DNA of 64,000 nucleotides, taken from positions 551,309 through 615,308 of the forward strand of contig CACVBU010001205.1 of NCBI GenBank assembly GCA_902728285.1, given 5' to 3'. The position numbers and the translations under genes are program-made. Numbering within the stretch: the first letter of the stretch is position 1; every line of letters begins with the position of its first letter. This stretch comes from Clytia hemisphaerica (lineage: Eukaryota > Cnidaria > Hydrozoa > Leptothecata > Clytiidae). The notes under the pieces are model-generated. The model was not told the origin of the DNA and did no database searches. It worked only from the letters and a program-made list of their open reading frames with translations. Positions 34,570 through 50,795 of the stretch are shown one piece after another.

Positions 34570-34800
34570 ATAAAACAGAAGAGCAGTTCAATCGGTTGTC
34601 GAACTTTAATCGAATACTCACAAATTTCTCAAAATACAAAGTTCGATTAAGTTTGATTACTGAAATCGAACTTAATTGAACTTTTTTTAAAGAGACCTCG
34701 ACAGTTCGATTAGTTCAATTACATTATTCGAACTTAATCAAACTAATCAAACTTAATCAAACTTTGTCAAGTTTATCGAACAAAATTTTGAGAAAACCCG
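34570..34800. repeat. Dense TTCGA/AATCAAACTTAAT low-complexity block
   Basis: Short phrases such as CGAACTTAATCAAACTAATC and TTCGATTAAGTTTGATTA repeat in both orientations over about 230 bp, giving strong self-complementarity. The origin is unclear. Confidence 0.5.
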
Positions 34801-35430
34801 AGGAACTGAAGGCAGCTCCACTTAGGCATAATTCGATTGCACTTTTTGCCGGCCTTTGACGACACTTTGTACCCTGAGTATCAGATTAAGTTTTTAAATA
34901 ATATATCAACCTCTGAGGACCAATAATAGAAATTTTATCGCGCATGTGTCAATTTAATCACTGTAGAAAAAAATCAAAGATGAAGCAGGATGAAGAGCAA
35001 ATATTACCATATTAATGTCTAGCAGACTGTACATCAGTATGCAGTTTACTATTTACGAATTCCCCAGAAACCTCCAAGTGTAATTGAAATGAGTTTATTT
35101 TGAAAGAAATCTTTTACATGATCCCCAAAATGTATAACAGTAATTACTAAACTTTTAATTATGGAAATGTCACTTTTAAAAATTGAATCGAAATAATAGA
35201 CAGACTTTATGTTATGATTCTCTATCACTGACTCTTTTTACAAAGCATTGATGACTTTTTTAAGTTATGTTTTCAACGACGGGAATAAAAATATCAACTT
35301 TGAACTTCATCCAAGATCTTGGATGGTCGTCATGGTTACTTTTGTCTTCGTTGATTGCGCGCTGAATAGAATCTAGATTCGTCGGCACAGTGTCAATATA
35401 AGATTTTGACCTGTGCTATTCACGGTAGAC
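34800..35430. other. Intergenic, no gene recognised
   Basis: Only short chance frames. GCCGGCCTTTGACGACACTT at 34849 resembles a phrase within the GC-rich repeat block at 36.0 kb, so a fragment of that repeat may be here. Confidence 0.4.
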
Positions 35431-35842
35431 AATACACCTTATCGGAAATTCCACCTCCTTGCGTTGTTGCTACGCAACACTTTTTGGGAGGTAAACAAAG
35501 CGTGCTATTGCGGTTTTCAGGTAAAAAGCCTTACAAAACACCCAGAATATTGATGCCAAAAGAGCCTCCAAATCAACTGAAAAACCACCAAAGTTGTTGT
35601 TTTTCTCTTTCTTATAGCTTCTGCTAGCATCTTGAAAGCTTTGTTTTGTTTGTTTTTTTTCAAATTCAGTGTATTTTTAGGAACATATAAACAAGCCAGA
35701 TATAAGCAAATGAGTTCTTGTTTTACGCGGGAACTTTTAGCGCTACTTACGCCACCATTGGTCCCATTTATGTTTACCTCCCAATTTCAACGGATCCATT
35801 TTAGCGCGATTGTTTTTGTGGAATTTCCGATAAGGTGTATTT
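35431..35842. mobile_element. MITE, 24-bp TIR AATACACCTTATCGGAAATT
   Basis: The left AATACACCTTATCGGAAATT (continuing CCAC) and right GTGGAATTTCCGATAAGGTG (continuing TATT) are nearly perfect inverted repeats. The element is about 412 bp. A GGGAGGTAAACAAAG/TTTACCTCCC pair lies further in. Its right end abuts the GC-rich repeat block. Confidence 0.8.
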
Positions 35843-36582
35843 GAGGAACTTTGAAGCACCCTCGTCACCCACTGGTGAAGGCATGTGCCCTCACATCCCC
35901 CTGACCAGTGGGCACCAATCAAACCTCCCGGAACCCCAGCCGGGACCCCCAGGGGCCGTCCACGGTGGTACCCAAATGATGAGGTCATTTTTCCTAATTT
36001 TCTCCAATTTTCCAATTTTTGCCGGCTTTTGACGACGACGCTTTGAGGAACTTTGAAGGACCCCCACCGGTGCAGGCGTGTACCCTCACATCCACCCTGA
36101 CCAGTGGGCACCGATCAAACTCCCTGGAAACCCCGGCCGGGACCTCCAGGGGCTGTCAATGGTGGTACCCAAATAAAGGAGGTAATTTTTTCCAATTTTG
36201 ACCAATTTTTTGCCAATTTTCAAGCCTTTCCTCCAAGCTTTTTAAAGGATTGATGGAGGGTGCTGGCTTTGAGGGAGAGCAATGCAGAGGGTATCCGAAG
36301 GGCTATGGGGGGCTGTGGAGGGCTTTAGAGGCCTTAATTGATCTCACTGGCAATTTTTCCTGGTGAGAAAGGGGTGTAGCAGCCTCAATTGTGAGGAGGT
36401 AGGTCATTATTGGCAATTTTTGCCGGCTTTTGACGGCACTTAAAGAGAAGATTTGAAGGACCCTCAACGGTGCAGGCGTGTACTCTCACATCCCCCTGAC
36501 CAGTGAGCACCGATCGGACCCCCCAGTACCGGCCGCTGGGACCCCCAGCAGGGGCCGTCCGCAGTGGTTTAATAAAGTCCAC
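35843..36582. repeat. GC-rich repeat block, three diverged units of about 160-200 bp
   Basis: Units begin near 35843, 36050 and 36450. They share GGAACTTTGAAGGACCC-like starts, GTGYCCTCACATCCCCCTGACC, AGTGGGCACCGATCAAAC, CCGGGACCCCCAGGGGCCGTC and a TTTGCCGGCTTTTGACG link. The block is much more GC-rich than its surroundings. It makes Pro/Gly-rich frames on both strands that look spurious. Unit spacing between the second and third is irregular. Confidence 0.8.
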
Positions 36583-36614
36583 GAAGCCTTAAAATGTTCT
36601 TATAAAAAAACGTG
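36573..36614. mobile_element. ATAAGAAC-family MITE, right-end fragment
   Basis: AAGCCTTAAAATGTTCTTAT followed by AAAAAAACGTGTA is the right terminus of the family. Nothing of the left part remains. Confidence 0.6.
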
Positions 36615-36989
36615 TATCCCCTGTAATAGTCAATTTTTTCACCGTTTATATTTATAACTGAGGAATTATACTTACAAGAGACCAATGAGATTAATTATGA
36701 TCTTCGGGGATAATCTTCACAAAGCAGAGCCAAAACAAGAGTGTGGAGCTTGTGGATGGGTGGATCTGGCAGTCTGGTTTAGGCTTCTTCGCCGGTAAGA
36801 TACTATCTGACGGAGAACTATTATGGTTTACTATGTTTAACAAGGCAAGGGGCACTCACCCGCAGATTTATTAACTTCCGTATTGCTTACGTAACCAGTC
36901 TAATCGATTGCGGACGAAAATCAGTGTGTATTTCTTAGTTATCGACCATTTCAGTACATTTTCTAAAAGTCATCAACTGAAATATCAAA

Positions 36990-37035
36990 ATAGAACTTTC
37001 GTGTTATCACGTGGCATTTACTCAACCAATGGCTT
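36990..37035 (+). promoter_or_regulatory. Candidate UPR/E-box and CCAAT motifs upstream of SERP1
   Basis: TCACGTGGC at about 37007 and CCAAT at 37026-37030 lie 115-140 bp before the SERP1 start codon. The reverse strand reads ATTGG, 11 bases, CCACG. SERP1 is an unfolded-protein-response gene in vertebrates, and CCACG is the core bound by XBP1/ATF6. The spacing does not match the canonical ER stress element, so the role is tentative. Confidence 0.35.
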
Positions 37036-37144
37036 TTATTTTCGTGATCTAAACAAACTTGGCTAACAACATTGAAACTTCCTCTCAAAAAAAACTAAAC
37101 GAAAGAAGACACATAATTTTAGTAGTTTTCAAAATATTTCAAAA

Positions 37145-42229
<5,085 letters not shown>

Positions 42230-43151
42230 AGAAAAAACCATCAAATTGAATTCTGGGTATTTTTTTCTGGTGTCGGAATATATTATATTTATTGCGCAAG
42301 AGAATTTTAATAACAAATATATAAAATTGGCAATTGTAATTTATAAAGAAACTGTATATACAGAAAATTCTTCAATCTGGTTTCGTCGAAAGAGGCAATT
42401 TTGATACCTTGTTAAACCCGTTAAAATCGACTTGGTTTTTTTAAAGATTTTATTTTAAGATTTTTAACTTTGAGACTTTTTTGAAGTTGAAAAAAATTTT
42501 GTTCTCACATTACCTTACAACACACCGTTTTCTTTATAAATAGTTTATTTGATATAAACAATTAAATTGTATGATGAGGAATTTTGTTTTTCTACTAAAA
42601 AATGATATTTTCATGTATTTCTTTTTCTTTCTATTTCTTTCCTCGTTTTTTCGGTCTTCTATAACTTTAGGGCACTAATTTTGTCTAGTAGAGATGTATC
42701 AAAGCAGAGGGGAAACCTTAAAAAAGATTCCGTACTTTAGGTTCATCGGTAGCTTGAAGTGAAATTTGATGTAAATCCAGGTAGATGAACATACTAGGTA
42801 TCTTTCGTACAAGATTTCAGTATTAAAAGGAAATCGACCGTTTTATACAGTTCTCGTGAAAAATCTAAATTTCCTGGTCTAGCCAACTAAATTAAATTCT
42901 TCGCGTACCTATTTCCAAAAGGTCTTGAAAAATCTTGAGATGACGGAAGGTCAAAAATCACGTTTTCCGAATGAGAAATTTGAGTTGGAAATTGGAAATT
43001 TGGTGAAACCATTCAATAACCTTAATAGGTCACGTTTTTACTTAATCCAGATAATAAGTAAACTTTGACAGATACTTACTTAAGGGTTATAGTGAAAAAT
43101 CAATTCATAATTTGAAGATAAAACCTTATTATGTTTTCGCTTCTTTGACAT

Positions 43152-44675
43152 TAGTCCGGGAGCCAAACCCAAAAAATGGCATTTTGCTTAACCCAAGATT
43201 CTACAGGATAAACTATACATTTTTGGAATCCTCAACTATCCTAGTTTTGGAAATGGTCGATCCCCAAAGCTAACTCCTGGTCAATTTTTCATACTGGGCC
43301 CGAGTTTAGGGGGTACATTTTACCCTTTGTAAGGATTTGTTAAGGAAAATACCATTCCAAGGTAGGCTGATGATCATTTTCGGCAAAAAACTATTGTGAA
43401 AAATTATTTTTATAGGTTTGCCTGGGGAAAAAAAGGGAAAATTTGGGTATTTTAACTAAATTTTGACCCTTTTTAAGTCTGGGACCTACCCAAACAACTT
43501 TTAATGAGACACAAACTAGGTGTTATGATAGACTTTGTTTGATGCATCAGAAAAATTTCAAACAGACAGTATTTAAAGTCTATTCACGATAAGTGTGCAC
43601 TCTTTTTTCTTTTACCTATAACTTTTGAATGAATTCTTCAATCTTTATAAATTTGGTATCATTGGAAAGATATAAGTGAGTGGAACAATTTGAAATAAAA
43701 AAATCTTTAAAAAAATTCTAAAAATGAAGATGAAAATGAAGAAGAAAAAAATTAAGATCTTGTAGAAAAGTGCTATAACTTTCATTTTCACTGGAGAGAT
43801 TCTTTGATCTTAGGAGGTCATCACTGTGAAGAAATTTCATTAAAATATTTATTCAATATAAAGTTATGATACAAAGTTAATAAGTGATTGACCCCAAAAA
43901 ACAGCAAAAAACTGCAGAAAACAGCGTTTTTAGACGTCAATCAGCTTATAACTCTGTTTGATATCTTTTGACTGAATGATTATTTTTGAGAATTTTTTTC
44001 ACAGTGATGACGTTCGATGATTAAGGATTCACTTCACTGAAAATGATAGTTATAACACTTTTCTACAAGATCTTCATTTTTTTCTTCTTCATTTTCATCT
44101 TCATTTTTATAATCTTTTTAAAGTTTTTTCTATTTCAAATTGTTCCACTCACTAATATCTTTCCAATGATACCAAATTTGTAAAGATTGAAGAATTCCTT
44201 CAAAAGTTATAGGTAAATGAAAAAAGAGTGCACACTTATCGTGAATAGACTTTAGTATTATTTCAGGGCTGCAGGGGGTAAAATTGCCCATTTTTATGGG
44301 TTTTTACCTTATTTGAGCAATTTTCACCACTAATCTTGGTTAAAACGTTATCAAAAATAGTTTTAACTTGATTTTCGTGTAATATATCCTGAAAGATTCC
44401 AATGCTGACTTAAAACTAACAAAACCTGGGGGTAAAAATGCCCATTTCTATCGTTTTTGGACCTATTTCACCCATAAAGCGGTTTTATGGTGTACCAATT
44501 TTATTTCTGACCACTGAAACAAGGATAATTTTGTAGTAGGAGCAATGGGAAAGTTATTTGTGGTTTTCATTGTCTGTAATCAGGGTCCCTGTGGGCAAAT
44601 CAGGGGGTAAATACACCAATTTGGGTTAAGCAAAAGTGCTTATTTAAGGAGATATACGATTTGGCTCCCGGACTA
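43152..44675. mobile_element. 1.5-kb nested inverted repeat (foldback element)
   Basis: The outer ends TAGTCCGGGAGCCAAA and TTTGGCTCCCGGACTA are perfect inverted repeats with CAT on both flanks. TTGCTTAACCCAA pairs further in. An inner inverted repeat spans 43573-44254: TAAAGTCTATTCACGATAAG pairs with CTTATCGTGAATAGACTTTA, arms of about 320 bp and a short central loop near 43895-43930. No coding capacity was seen. It lies between SERP1 and the first BRICHOS gene. Confidence 0.85.
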
Positions 44676-45347
44676 CATGTTTAAGAACAAAATGCTTTTG
44701 AAAAAATCAATTCGATTAATTTACATCATGAGTAATTAAGGAATAAAGTGTGGCATGGACCTTAATAAAACGTCAAAGAAAACTAACGACTCTCTATTCA
44801 TATAAAAAATTTCTTTAGTTAGATTTTTTTCGGAAAATTTTTCTATTTGGCTACATCCCAAGTTATAGCTGTTTTTGTATGGAAATTTAGTGGAGAAATT
44901 GCCAAAAATGAGGTTTTTTGGAGATTTTAAAGGGAAGATACTTCCACAAAAATTTTCCGAAATTGTATTTTTAGATACTAAATAGATACATCACCTGAAC
45001 CAAAAAAAATTCCAAAATGTTTGATTTTTACCCAGATTAGGGCTTTGAAAGATGAAATACTCTTCTTCGAAAAGCTCTTCGTTTTCTTCTTCGTTTAATT
45101 ATTTCATCTCAATCTTTCGGCCATTTAAGTTATTCTAAAATCGAAAAATTGTCCAGAGCCCTGTAGAATTTACAAGAACCAACCAACTTTTTTTCATGTC
45201 CTGTCATTTGGGGTTCAGATATGGTTGATAAATACGATACATACAAAATACAAACAAAGATGAAACGAAATAAGCATACGACATAGTCTGTAGTATATAT
45301 TTTGCAAACATTGATCTATTCAATTATTTAAAATTTAGATAGAAAAT
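44676..45347. other. Intergenic, no feature recognised
   Basis: AT-rich sequence downstream of the BRICHOS gene stop codon (which is minus strand). Short TCTTC-rich patch near 45058-45100. No motif-bearing frame. Confidence 0.5.
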
Positions 45348-48300
45348 CTAAAATGTTTTCTTGTTTGGTGGTGGGTTGTTGCATTTGTTAGCCAATGGAC
45401 ATTTAAGACGGCAACATTTGACCGTGGCGCGAGTATGCGATGGAAGACGGCATTCGAAACCTCCGTGACGTCCGCTGGTTGATTTAGTGCAGTCGGCAGT
45501 CCACATTCCACGGCGAACGGTGTATCCGCAGTATTTGGTGTATGTGATATCGCAGTTCAATTTGATGAGATCCATTCGGTTGCATGAGTTACATTTTTCG
45601 AGTTCTGGAACCATAGTTGCAGCGTTACATGGCTTGTATTCGACAACGTGATGGACAGTATCACGCTTGGATCGGCCGCTGTATTTTCCTGAGTAAGACA
45701 TGAAAAAAGAGAATCAGTTTTTGCACTGTCAATTTTCAGTTTCACCCTATATATTAATTTATGAAAAACTTTGAGAATAGAGTTGCTGAGTCTTAAGCAA
45801 ATGAAAGCAAATCAAAAATTACATAATTAGGGGAGTTCTGCTCTTAAAATAAGGGCAGGATCGGAAAAATTTGAAAGTGCTTAATTATACCATCTTCTCA
45901 TAGACCAACTGGGACCCCAAAGGGGGGGGCGTACGGGTTTGACGGTGTGACGGTATTAACCCTTTTTTCTATCGGTGTTTGAAGAAAAAAGTGACGGTAT
46001 TTTGGTGTTAAACATGCCATGCGGTGACAAAATTAAGGATTTTACCCAATTTTACTGTCGGTGTTGACGGTAATCCAAGAAATATGCGTCGGTATTTCGG
46101 TGTCTGCGACCCCCGTACGCCCCCCTCCCCAAACTGGAAAGTTGGCTAAAATATCGTCCCCAGGCCAAAGTGAAAATTTTTTATCCCCACTGATAACAAT
46201 CAAATAAACCAGTCCTCACTGCAAAATATTATTCTTCCCATCCCCACTGAATTTTCTGACTTGAAAAAAATGAAATTTAAATCCCATTGAAGTCGCCAAA
46301 AGGGTTCTTAAAAGTAATGTACCAGAAGACTTAAAAAAGGGAAATATTTAAAACAAAAGGATTCTTACTGATAATTTGTCGTTTCAAGATTTGTTCCATA
46401 TCTTTGCTTGATTTTCGGACGATGCTCAATTTTTGCATTCCTTGACAGAATTGTTTGATGAGAGCAGATAAAGAGTCTTCTTTAAGTTCTGGGCCAGCAA
46501 AGATTTCGTCATTTTCAACCAAGAATTTGTTATTTGGGAAGTGGCCTTGAACCTAGAGTGGATTAAAGCAAAGAGTTTGGAGGTGTTGAGAATATCAATT
46601 CATGGACAATCTTTATAGATTTGTGTAATTGGAAAGTTTAGCGTTGATCCAGGACGCTTTCTTTCGCACTTTAAGTAGACTTGCTTCATCCTTAATAATA
46701 GTTCAAACTTGAAAATGCTCAATATTTCACTAAAGTTGATTTTCAAACATTTGATCCGCTGGGAAAACACAAAAATGACCCTAAATTTTTATTAACTCCC
46801 CCCCTGGATATTCAGCCCTTCTGGTATATGCACCCCGTGGATGTCTAATATCCTTAACTAGCATCATATTTGCAATAATTTGTAAATCCATAGTATTTGA
46901 AATAAAGTCACCGAAAACCTTACCATTTTGAGTCCATCTTCGATGCTGTCTGGAGTTGGTTCGTCTCCCTTCATTTTCCAAATGTAACAAATTTTCAATG
47001 CAGCGTCACGGAGAACGTTGAATCGCTGAAAAGGGAAAAATAAATAAATCACAGTGTGACAAGATATACACCCCTGTCCCTATGACAATATTCTAGCCAT
47101 TGGAGAGATAAAATGACTTTTTATTGCTTAAAGGTTTAGTTTGACATAAGTGTTACCGTTTCATATCAGACACATATTTCATACCACCAGGAAAGTGTCT
47201 TGCTATTGTTATATTATGCTGATATAAGCAAAAAAAAGTTTTCTTTTCCTATTTCTGACCAATCTTGCTCCACACCCGTGTCAATCCAATGTGAAACAGC
47301 TTGTGTATTACAATTGATGAGTAAGCAAACGATACCACTCTTATTTAAAAACAAGACCTTTAATCCAGTTCAGATATTCAAAAGTATAAAATTTTGGGTC
47401 ATTTTTCTCACGGGACAATTTTTATTCAGCAAACGTGTATAGAACACTTAGTAGTAAATCGAGTTTACAATATCTTGTGTAGTAGATGTAGCCTTTTTCA
47501 AGTAGGGAGGAGGCCTCGCCGGATTTGTGACAGAGGGGTGAAAATAAGAAGGGAATAAAAAATTATGTAGATGATGTGAGATTGTGATTCAGGTTTGCGC
47601 TTCAGTCATTAAAACTGACTTTGGTCAGCGATGAATCACAAGAGAAGAGTTATCTGACCATCTACTTACAGTGTTGAAGTCTTTCAAGAATTTGGCAGCT
47701 TCGATATCACCATGTTTTGGAACATCATAAAGTAAAAATCCTTTCTTTTTGTCAACAATGATTCGTTCGTTGTATTTCGAACCGTTTTCTTCGAATTCCA
47801 AATTGTATTGGGTTGCCTGAATAAAAAATTATTTTGTACATAGTTTATAATCATTGAGAAGTTTCGTTATGGAGAACAGAGTCATCCTCTCTTATTCGAC
47901 TTTCGAGAGAGAGAAAATCTTTTTCTAAAAGCTCGACGTTTTAATTAGACGATGTTATCGTCCGTTACAGTGATAATAAAGGCGGGAAAAATGGCGGTAT
48001 GGCGTTATGGCGGTATACGGACAAAAATCGGCGAGAGAGTTTCGAAGAAACGTCTCCGCCACTGCTTACTCCACCCGAATTTATCACGCCTCTCCTAAAC
48101 TATTCCCTTTTTTAGTGATCTTGTGTAGACGATAAGATCGTCTACGTTTTAATTTGAACTATAGACAGATTCGGGTAACAGAAGTTCGAATAAGAGAGAA
48201 TTGTCGGTATAAAATAAAGAGGCCCCCCCAGCGGACCCTCAATTCACGCAATCACGCAATTTTTTTTCGAAATTCACGCATTCACGCAAATTTTCTCCGA

Positions 48301-48809
48301 GTTTCACGCAATAACCCGATTTTTCAGAAATCGGAAAACTTTATGGGAAAAATCGGGGAAACATTGGAAAATCGGAAAAACTGCACATAATCGGTGGGAA
48401 AAAGGGAAAACTCACGTATTCACGCACAAAATAGCCCAAATTCACGCATTCACGCAATCAAAAAGACATTTTCACGTTCACGCAAGTTTTTTCAACTCAC
48501 GCATTCACGCATTTTTTTTTCAATTTTCACGCATTCACGCAACCGAAAATGCCCATTCACGCAATCACGCAAACCACTGGGGGGGGGGGGGCAATAAAGG
48601 ACTCTCTGTTGTATGTTTTGGAAAATCTGATTTTGAAAAAAAATAATTATAACTTATAACTTTATAACTTTATAACGTTATAACTCTGAAGTCCTGAAGT
48701 GATGTTAAAATTTAATTTCAAAACATACTATGAAAAAAAGAAGTTATAAACGACTTACAGAAGCCAGGGCGACGCAAGCAACCAACAAAATGTTTTGAGC
48801 GGAAATCAT
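45348..48809 (-). CDS. Secreted BRICHOS-type preproprotein with Cys-rich C-terminal peptide, paralogue A
   Basis: Coding exons on the minus strand are 48809-48759 (ATG; signal peptide MISAQNILLVACVALAS), 47816-47670, 47025-46924, 46552-46369 and 45688-45348. They give 274 residues. Residues 20-140 resemble a BRICHOS domain as in gastrokines: IIVDKKKG, then DFN, KICYIWKMKGDEPTP (Cys79) and ALIKQFCQGM (Cys136), the paired cysteines of the fold. A furin-type site RSKR lies at 167-170. The C-terminal 104 residues then carry eleven cysteines, including CNSC, KCCRLKC and a final NNPPPNKK. In known BRICHOS proproteins the domain chaperones a C-terminal client peptide that is cut free. A secreted effector or structural peptide is therefore likely. 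The exact function is unknown. A 5' untranslated exon probably ends at about 48986. Confidence 0.8.
45920..46130. mobile_element. MITE-like repeat, TIR GGGGGGCGTACGGG
   Basis: GGGGGGGGCGTACGGG at 45925 is matched by CCCCCGTACGCCCCCC at 46110-46125. Between them GACGGTRTT and CGGTGTT phrases recur five or more times. It lies in intron 4 of BRICHOS gene A. Confidence 0.55.
46131..46275. repeat. Dispersed CCCACTGR repeat, copy 1
   Basis: AATCAAATAAACCAGTCCTC followed by ACTGCAAAATA and CATCCCCACTGAATTTTCTG is nearly the same as the sequence at 58.75-58.83 kb. A more distant inverted relative lies at 50.51-50.80 kb. Confidence 0.7.
47128..47363. mobile_element. TTAA-type MITE family, copy 3 (complete)
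   Basis: It is bounded by TTAAAGGTTTAGTTTG and AACAAGACCTTTAA, about 236 bp. It is collinear with the copy at 11.1 kb (TTGTTATATTATGCTGATAT, CGTGTCAATCCAATGTGAAA). It lies in intron 2 of BRICHOS gene A. Confidence 0.85.
47946..48144. mobile_element. Mutator-like MITE (TAGACGAT), copy 2 with perfect 9-bp TSD
   Basis: The ends are TAGACGATGTTATCGTCCGT and GTAGACGATAAGATCGTCTA. The flanks CGTTTTAAT at 47937-47945 and 48145-48153 are identical. It is 199 bp and lies in intron 1 of BRICHOS gene A. Confidence 0.92.
48235..48592. repeat. Dispersed ATTCACGCAATCACGCA repeat block with terminal G-run
   Basis: TTCACGCATTCACGCA and near variants occur about ten times over 340 bp, separated by 15-40 bases of A/T-rich or GGAAAA-rich spacer. 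The block ends in a run of about 13 G. It lies in intron 1 of BRICHOS gene A. Confidence 0.85.
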
Positions 48810-49065
48810 CCTGAAAAAGGAAATAAGAAATTTTTATATGAATCGATCCAAAATTATTTCTAATCAGTGTTTGTGACAATAAAGTAACTGGAAGAATTTT
48901 CTTAAAATAAATAGAAAGCTATAAAAAGCCAAAAAATCACAAAAATATTTTATAAACTTGAGGAGCAAAATTTTCTAACTTACTTTTCTTGAAGATTCTT
49001 CTTTTTCGTTTGGAAAATGAAGGTTGAAGTTGAATTAAAATGTGATTCTTCACTGCTCAAAATCT

Positions 49066-49102
49066 CGATTTAAATACACTTCAATTTTTACCAAATTAGT
49101 CA
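49066..49102 (-). promoter_or_regulatory. Core promoter of BRICHOS gene A (TATA-like)
   Basis: On the minus strand TAAAAATTGAAGTGTATTTA reads as a TATA-like element. The same block stands before paralogue B (58042-58072), although the surrounding non-coding DNA is different. Transcription probably starts about 30 bases downstream, near 49040, leading into a 5' exon that ends at AGAAAA/GTAAG (48986). Confidence 0.6.
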
Positions 49103-49238
49103 CCAGTCTTCTTCGTAAGGGTCTGGTAATGAGTGTGATTGGTAATAGCCCTTGAAAGGTGTTCAAACAAACCATTCACGATTTTTTAAATGTTGAATTT
49201 CGCAAACGCAAAATCGTGTTGTGTTTAGTCATAGACCG

Positions 49239-49473
49239 AATACGCATTTTTTATTATAAGACCATGAGGCTTCGATGGCCAAAATATTAAGAACAGTTTA
49301 AGGCTTCGCGGACTCAAAAACACCCAATTTTATAGGAAAATTGACAAAAATAATAACAAGACAGTGAAAATAAGAACATGTTAAGAACATTTTTAGACTT
49401 AAAACTCTAAAAGTTAAGAACATTATTAGAAGGCTTCAAAAATTTTGATTGTTCTTATTAAAAAACGTGTAGT
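49239..49473. mobile_element. ATAAGAAC-family MITE, full-length copy
   Basis: The left end TACGCATTTTTTATTATAAG and right end GTTCTTATTAAAAAACGTGT are inverted repeats. The interior GAGGCTTCGATGGCCAAAAT matches the 11.95-kb copy in the same order and orientation. Confidence 0.82.
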
Positions 49474-49479
49474 TTGGGT

Positions 49480-50280
49480 TTGATAAATATTTTAAGATTA
49501 TTTTCAAATAAGTCAATATTCGGTCACACTTGACAGTTGTCCAATTAGTTGAAATGTAAATATGTAAACATTACGATTACGACATTGTCTGGGACCTATC
49601 ATTCATTAGGCTCTCTATTATTCGAATCCCTCCATAATTCGATAAAGTTAGACTTCCCGGGGGACTCTACAGACTCTACAAAAAGTGTTCCAGAGATAAG
49701 CGTAGCTCAAATTTAACAAAAAGAAAGAGAAAAGCATTATCATACTTAGATTTTGTATTGCTAAAGAGGAGTGATAATTGTAAACTGGAAATCAAATGAG
49801 AAATTTTGGATAGAAATGGGAATTTTGCAAAGTAAATGTCAAAATTTTTTTTGAAAGACTACTCAGGTCGATTCTAAAGGCCTTACTTTTGGTCGTGCAT
49901 CATATGCGGGTTGCTTTCAGTTCGAATGACTCCTGCTGTTGATGCAAAATATGAAGTCTAAGATTATACCCAGCTTGAAGCAAAAATTAGAGAAGACCTT
50001 GTTGTCAGTACTGCTTGTTAAAATATGCTAAAAACTTTGAGCTGACCGGCCTAGAAGCTGGAATTTGATCCACAAGATCCTCGAAAAAAATATAATTTAG
50101 ATGGAATACGACTCACGATTCACAAACTCTACGAAAAAAGGAGTCGGAAATTTCCCCATTTAAGGAACCAAAGCAAAAACCTTTTGAGATATATTGGCTT
50201 CAACAAAATACAAGCTTTTTGTAGAAAAATGATAATTTAGTGGTGTAATTTTCTCCAGATTTTCTAATAATGTCAGCTCT
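49480..50280. other. Intergenic, no gene recognised
   Basis: Upstream flank of BRICHOS gene A. No reading frame with recognisable motifs and no clear repeat ends. Confidence 0.5.
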
Positions 50281-50290
50281 ATATTTCAGG

Positions 50291-50494
50291 TAGACGATCC
50301 TATCGTCTACACAAGATCACTAAAAAGGGAATAGTTTAGGAGAGGCGTGATAAATTCGGGTGGAGTAAGCAGTGGCGGAGATGTTTACAGTGTAAAGTGT
50401 GTTCCAAAACTCTACCGCCACTTTTTTCCCGTAAACCGCCCTGACGCCCTAACTCTTTCTCGCATTTACCTTAAACGGACGATAGCATCGTCTA
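50291..50494. mobile_element. Mutator-like MITE (TAGACGAT), copy 3 with perfect 9-bp TSD
   Basis: Inverted relative to copies 1 and 2. The ends are TAGACGATCCTATCGTCTAC and GGACGATAGCATCGTCTA. The flanks TATTTCAGG at 50282-50290 and 50495-50503 are identical. 204 bp. Confidence 0.92.
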
Positions 50495-50509
50495 TATTTC
50501 AGGATGCTT

Positions 50510-50795
50510 ATTTCTCACACCCCTGTCTCAAAACCCCGGTGGAACTTTTTCCATCATCAAATTTCCTATTGAAATCCTAATTGGGATGGAAATTCTATTT
50601 TTCCAAGGTAAAAAAACCCATTGTGGATGGTTTTGGAGTGCAATTTTTAAACATGGAATTTTGAGAAGGGGATGAAATCAAAGTCGATTTCCCAGTGGGG
50701 CTGAAATTCAAGGAAGGGTATTTTCCAACCGGGGACGACATTTTTGCTTAATTTTCCAGTGGTGCTGGGGTTCCAGTGGGTCTGTAACACAGGGG
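50510..50795. repeat. Dispersed CCCACTGR repeat, diverged inverted copy
   Basis: It runs from CACACCCCTGTCTCAAAACC to GTAACACAGGGGTG, which pair as inverted ends. CCAGTGGGGCTG and TTCCAGTGGTGCTG phrases relate it to the elements at 46.1 and 58.7 kb. Confidence 0.5.

Noticed and set aside
35743..36582. Gly/Pro-rich frames on both strands
   Set aside because: They lie in the GC-rich repeat block and change frame between units. Not a conserved protein.
48394..48597. Arg/His/Ser-rich frame (SRIHA repeats)
   Set aside because: Translation of the ATTCACGCA repeat within an intron. No sign of selection as protein.
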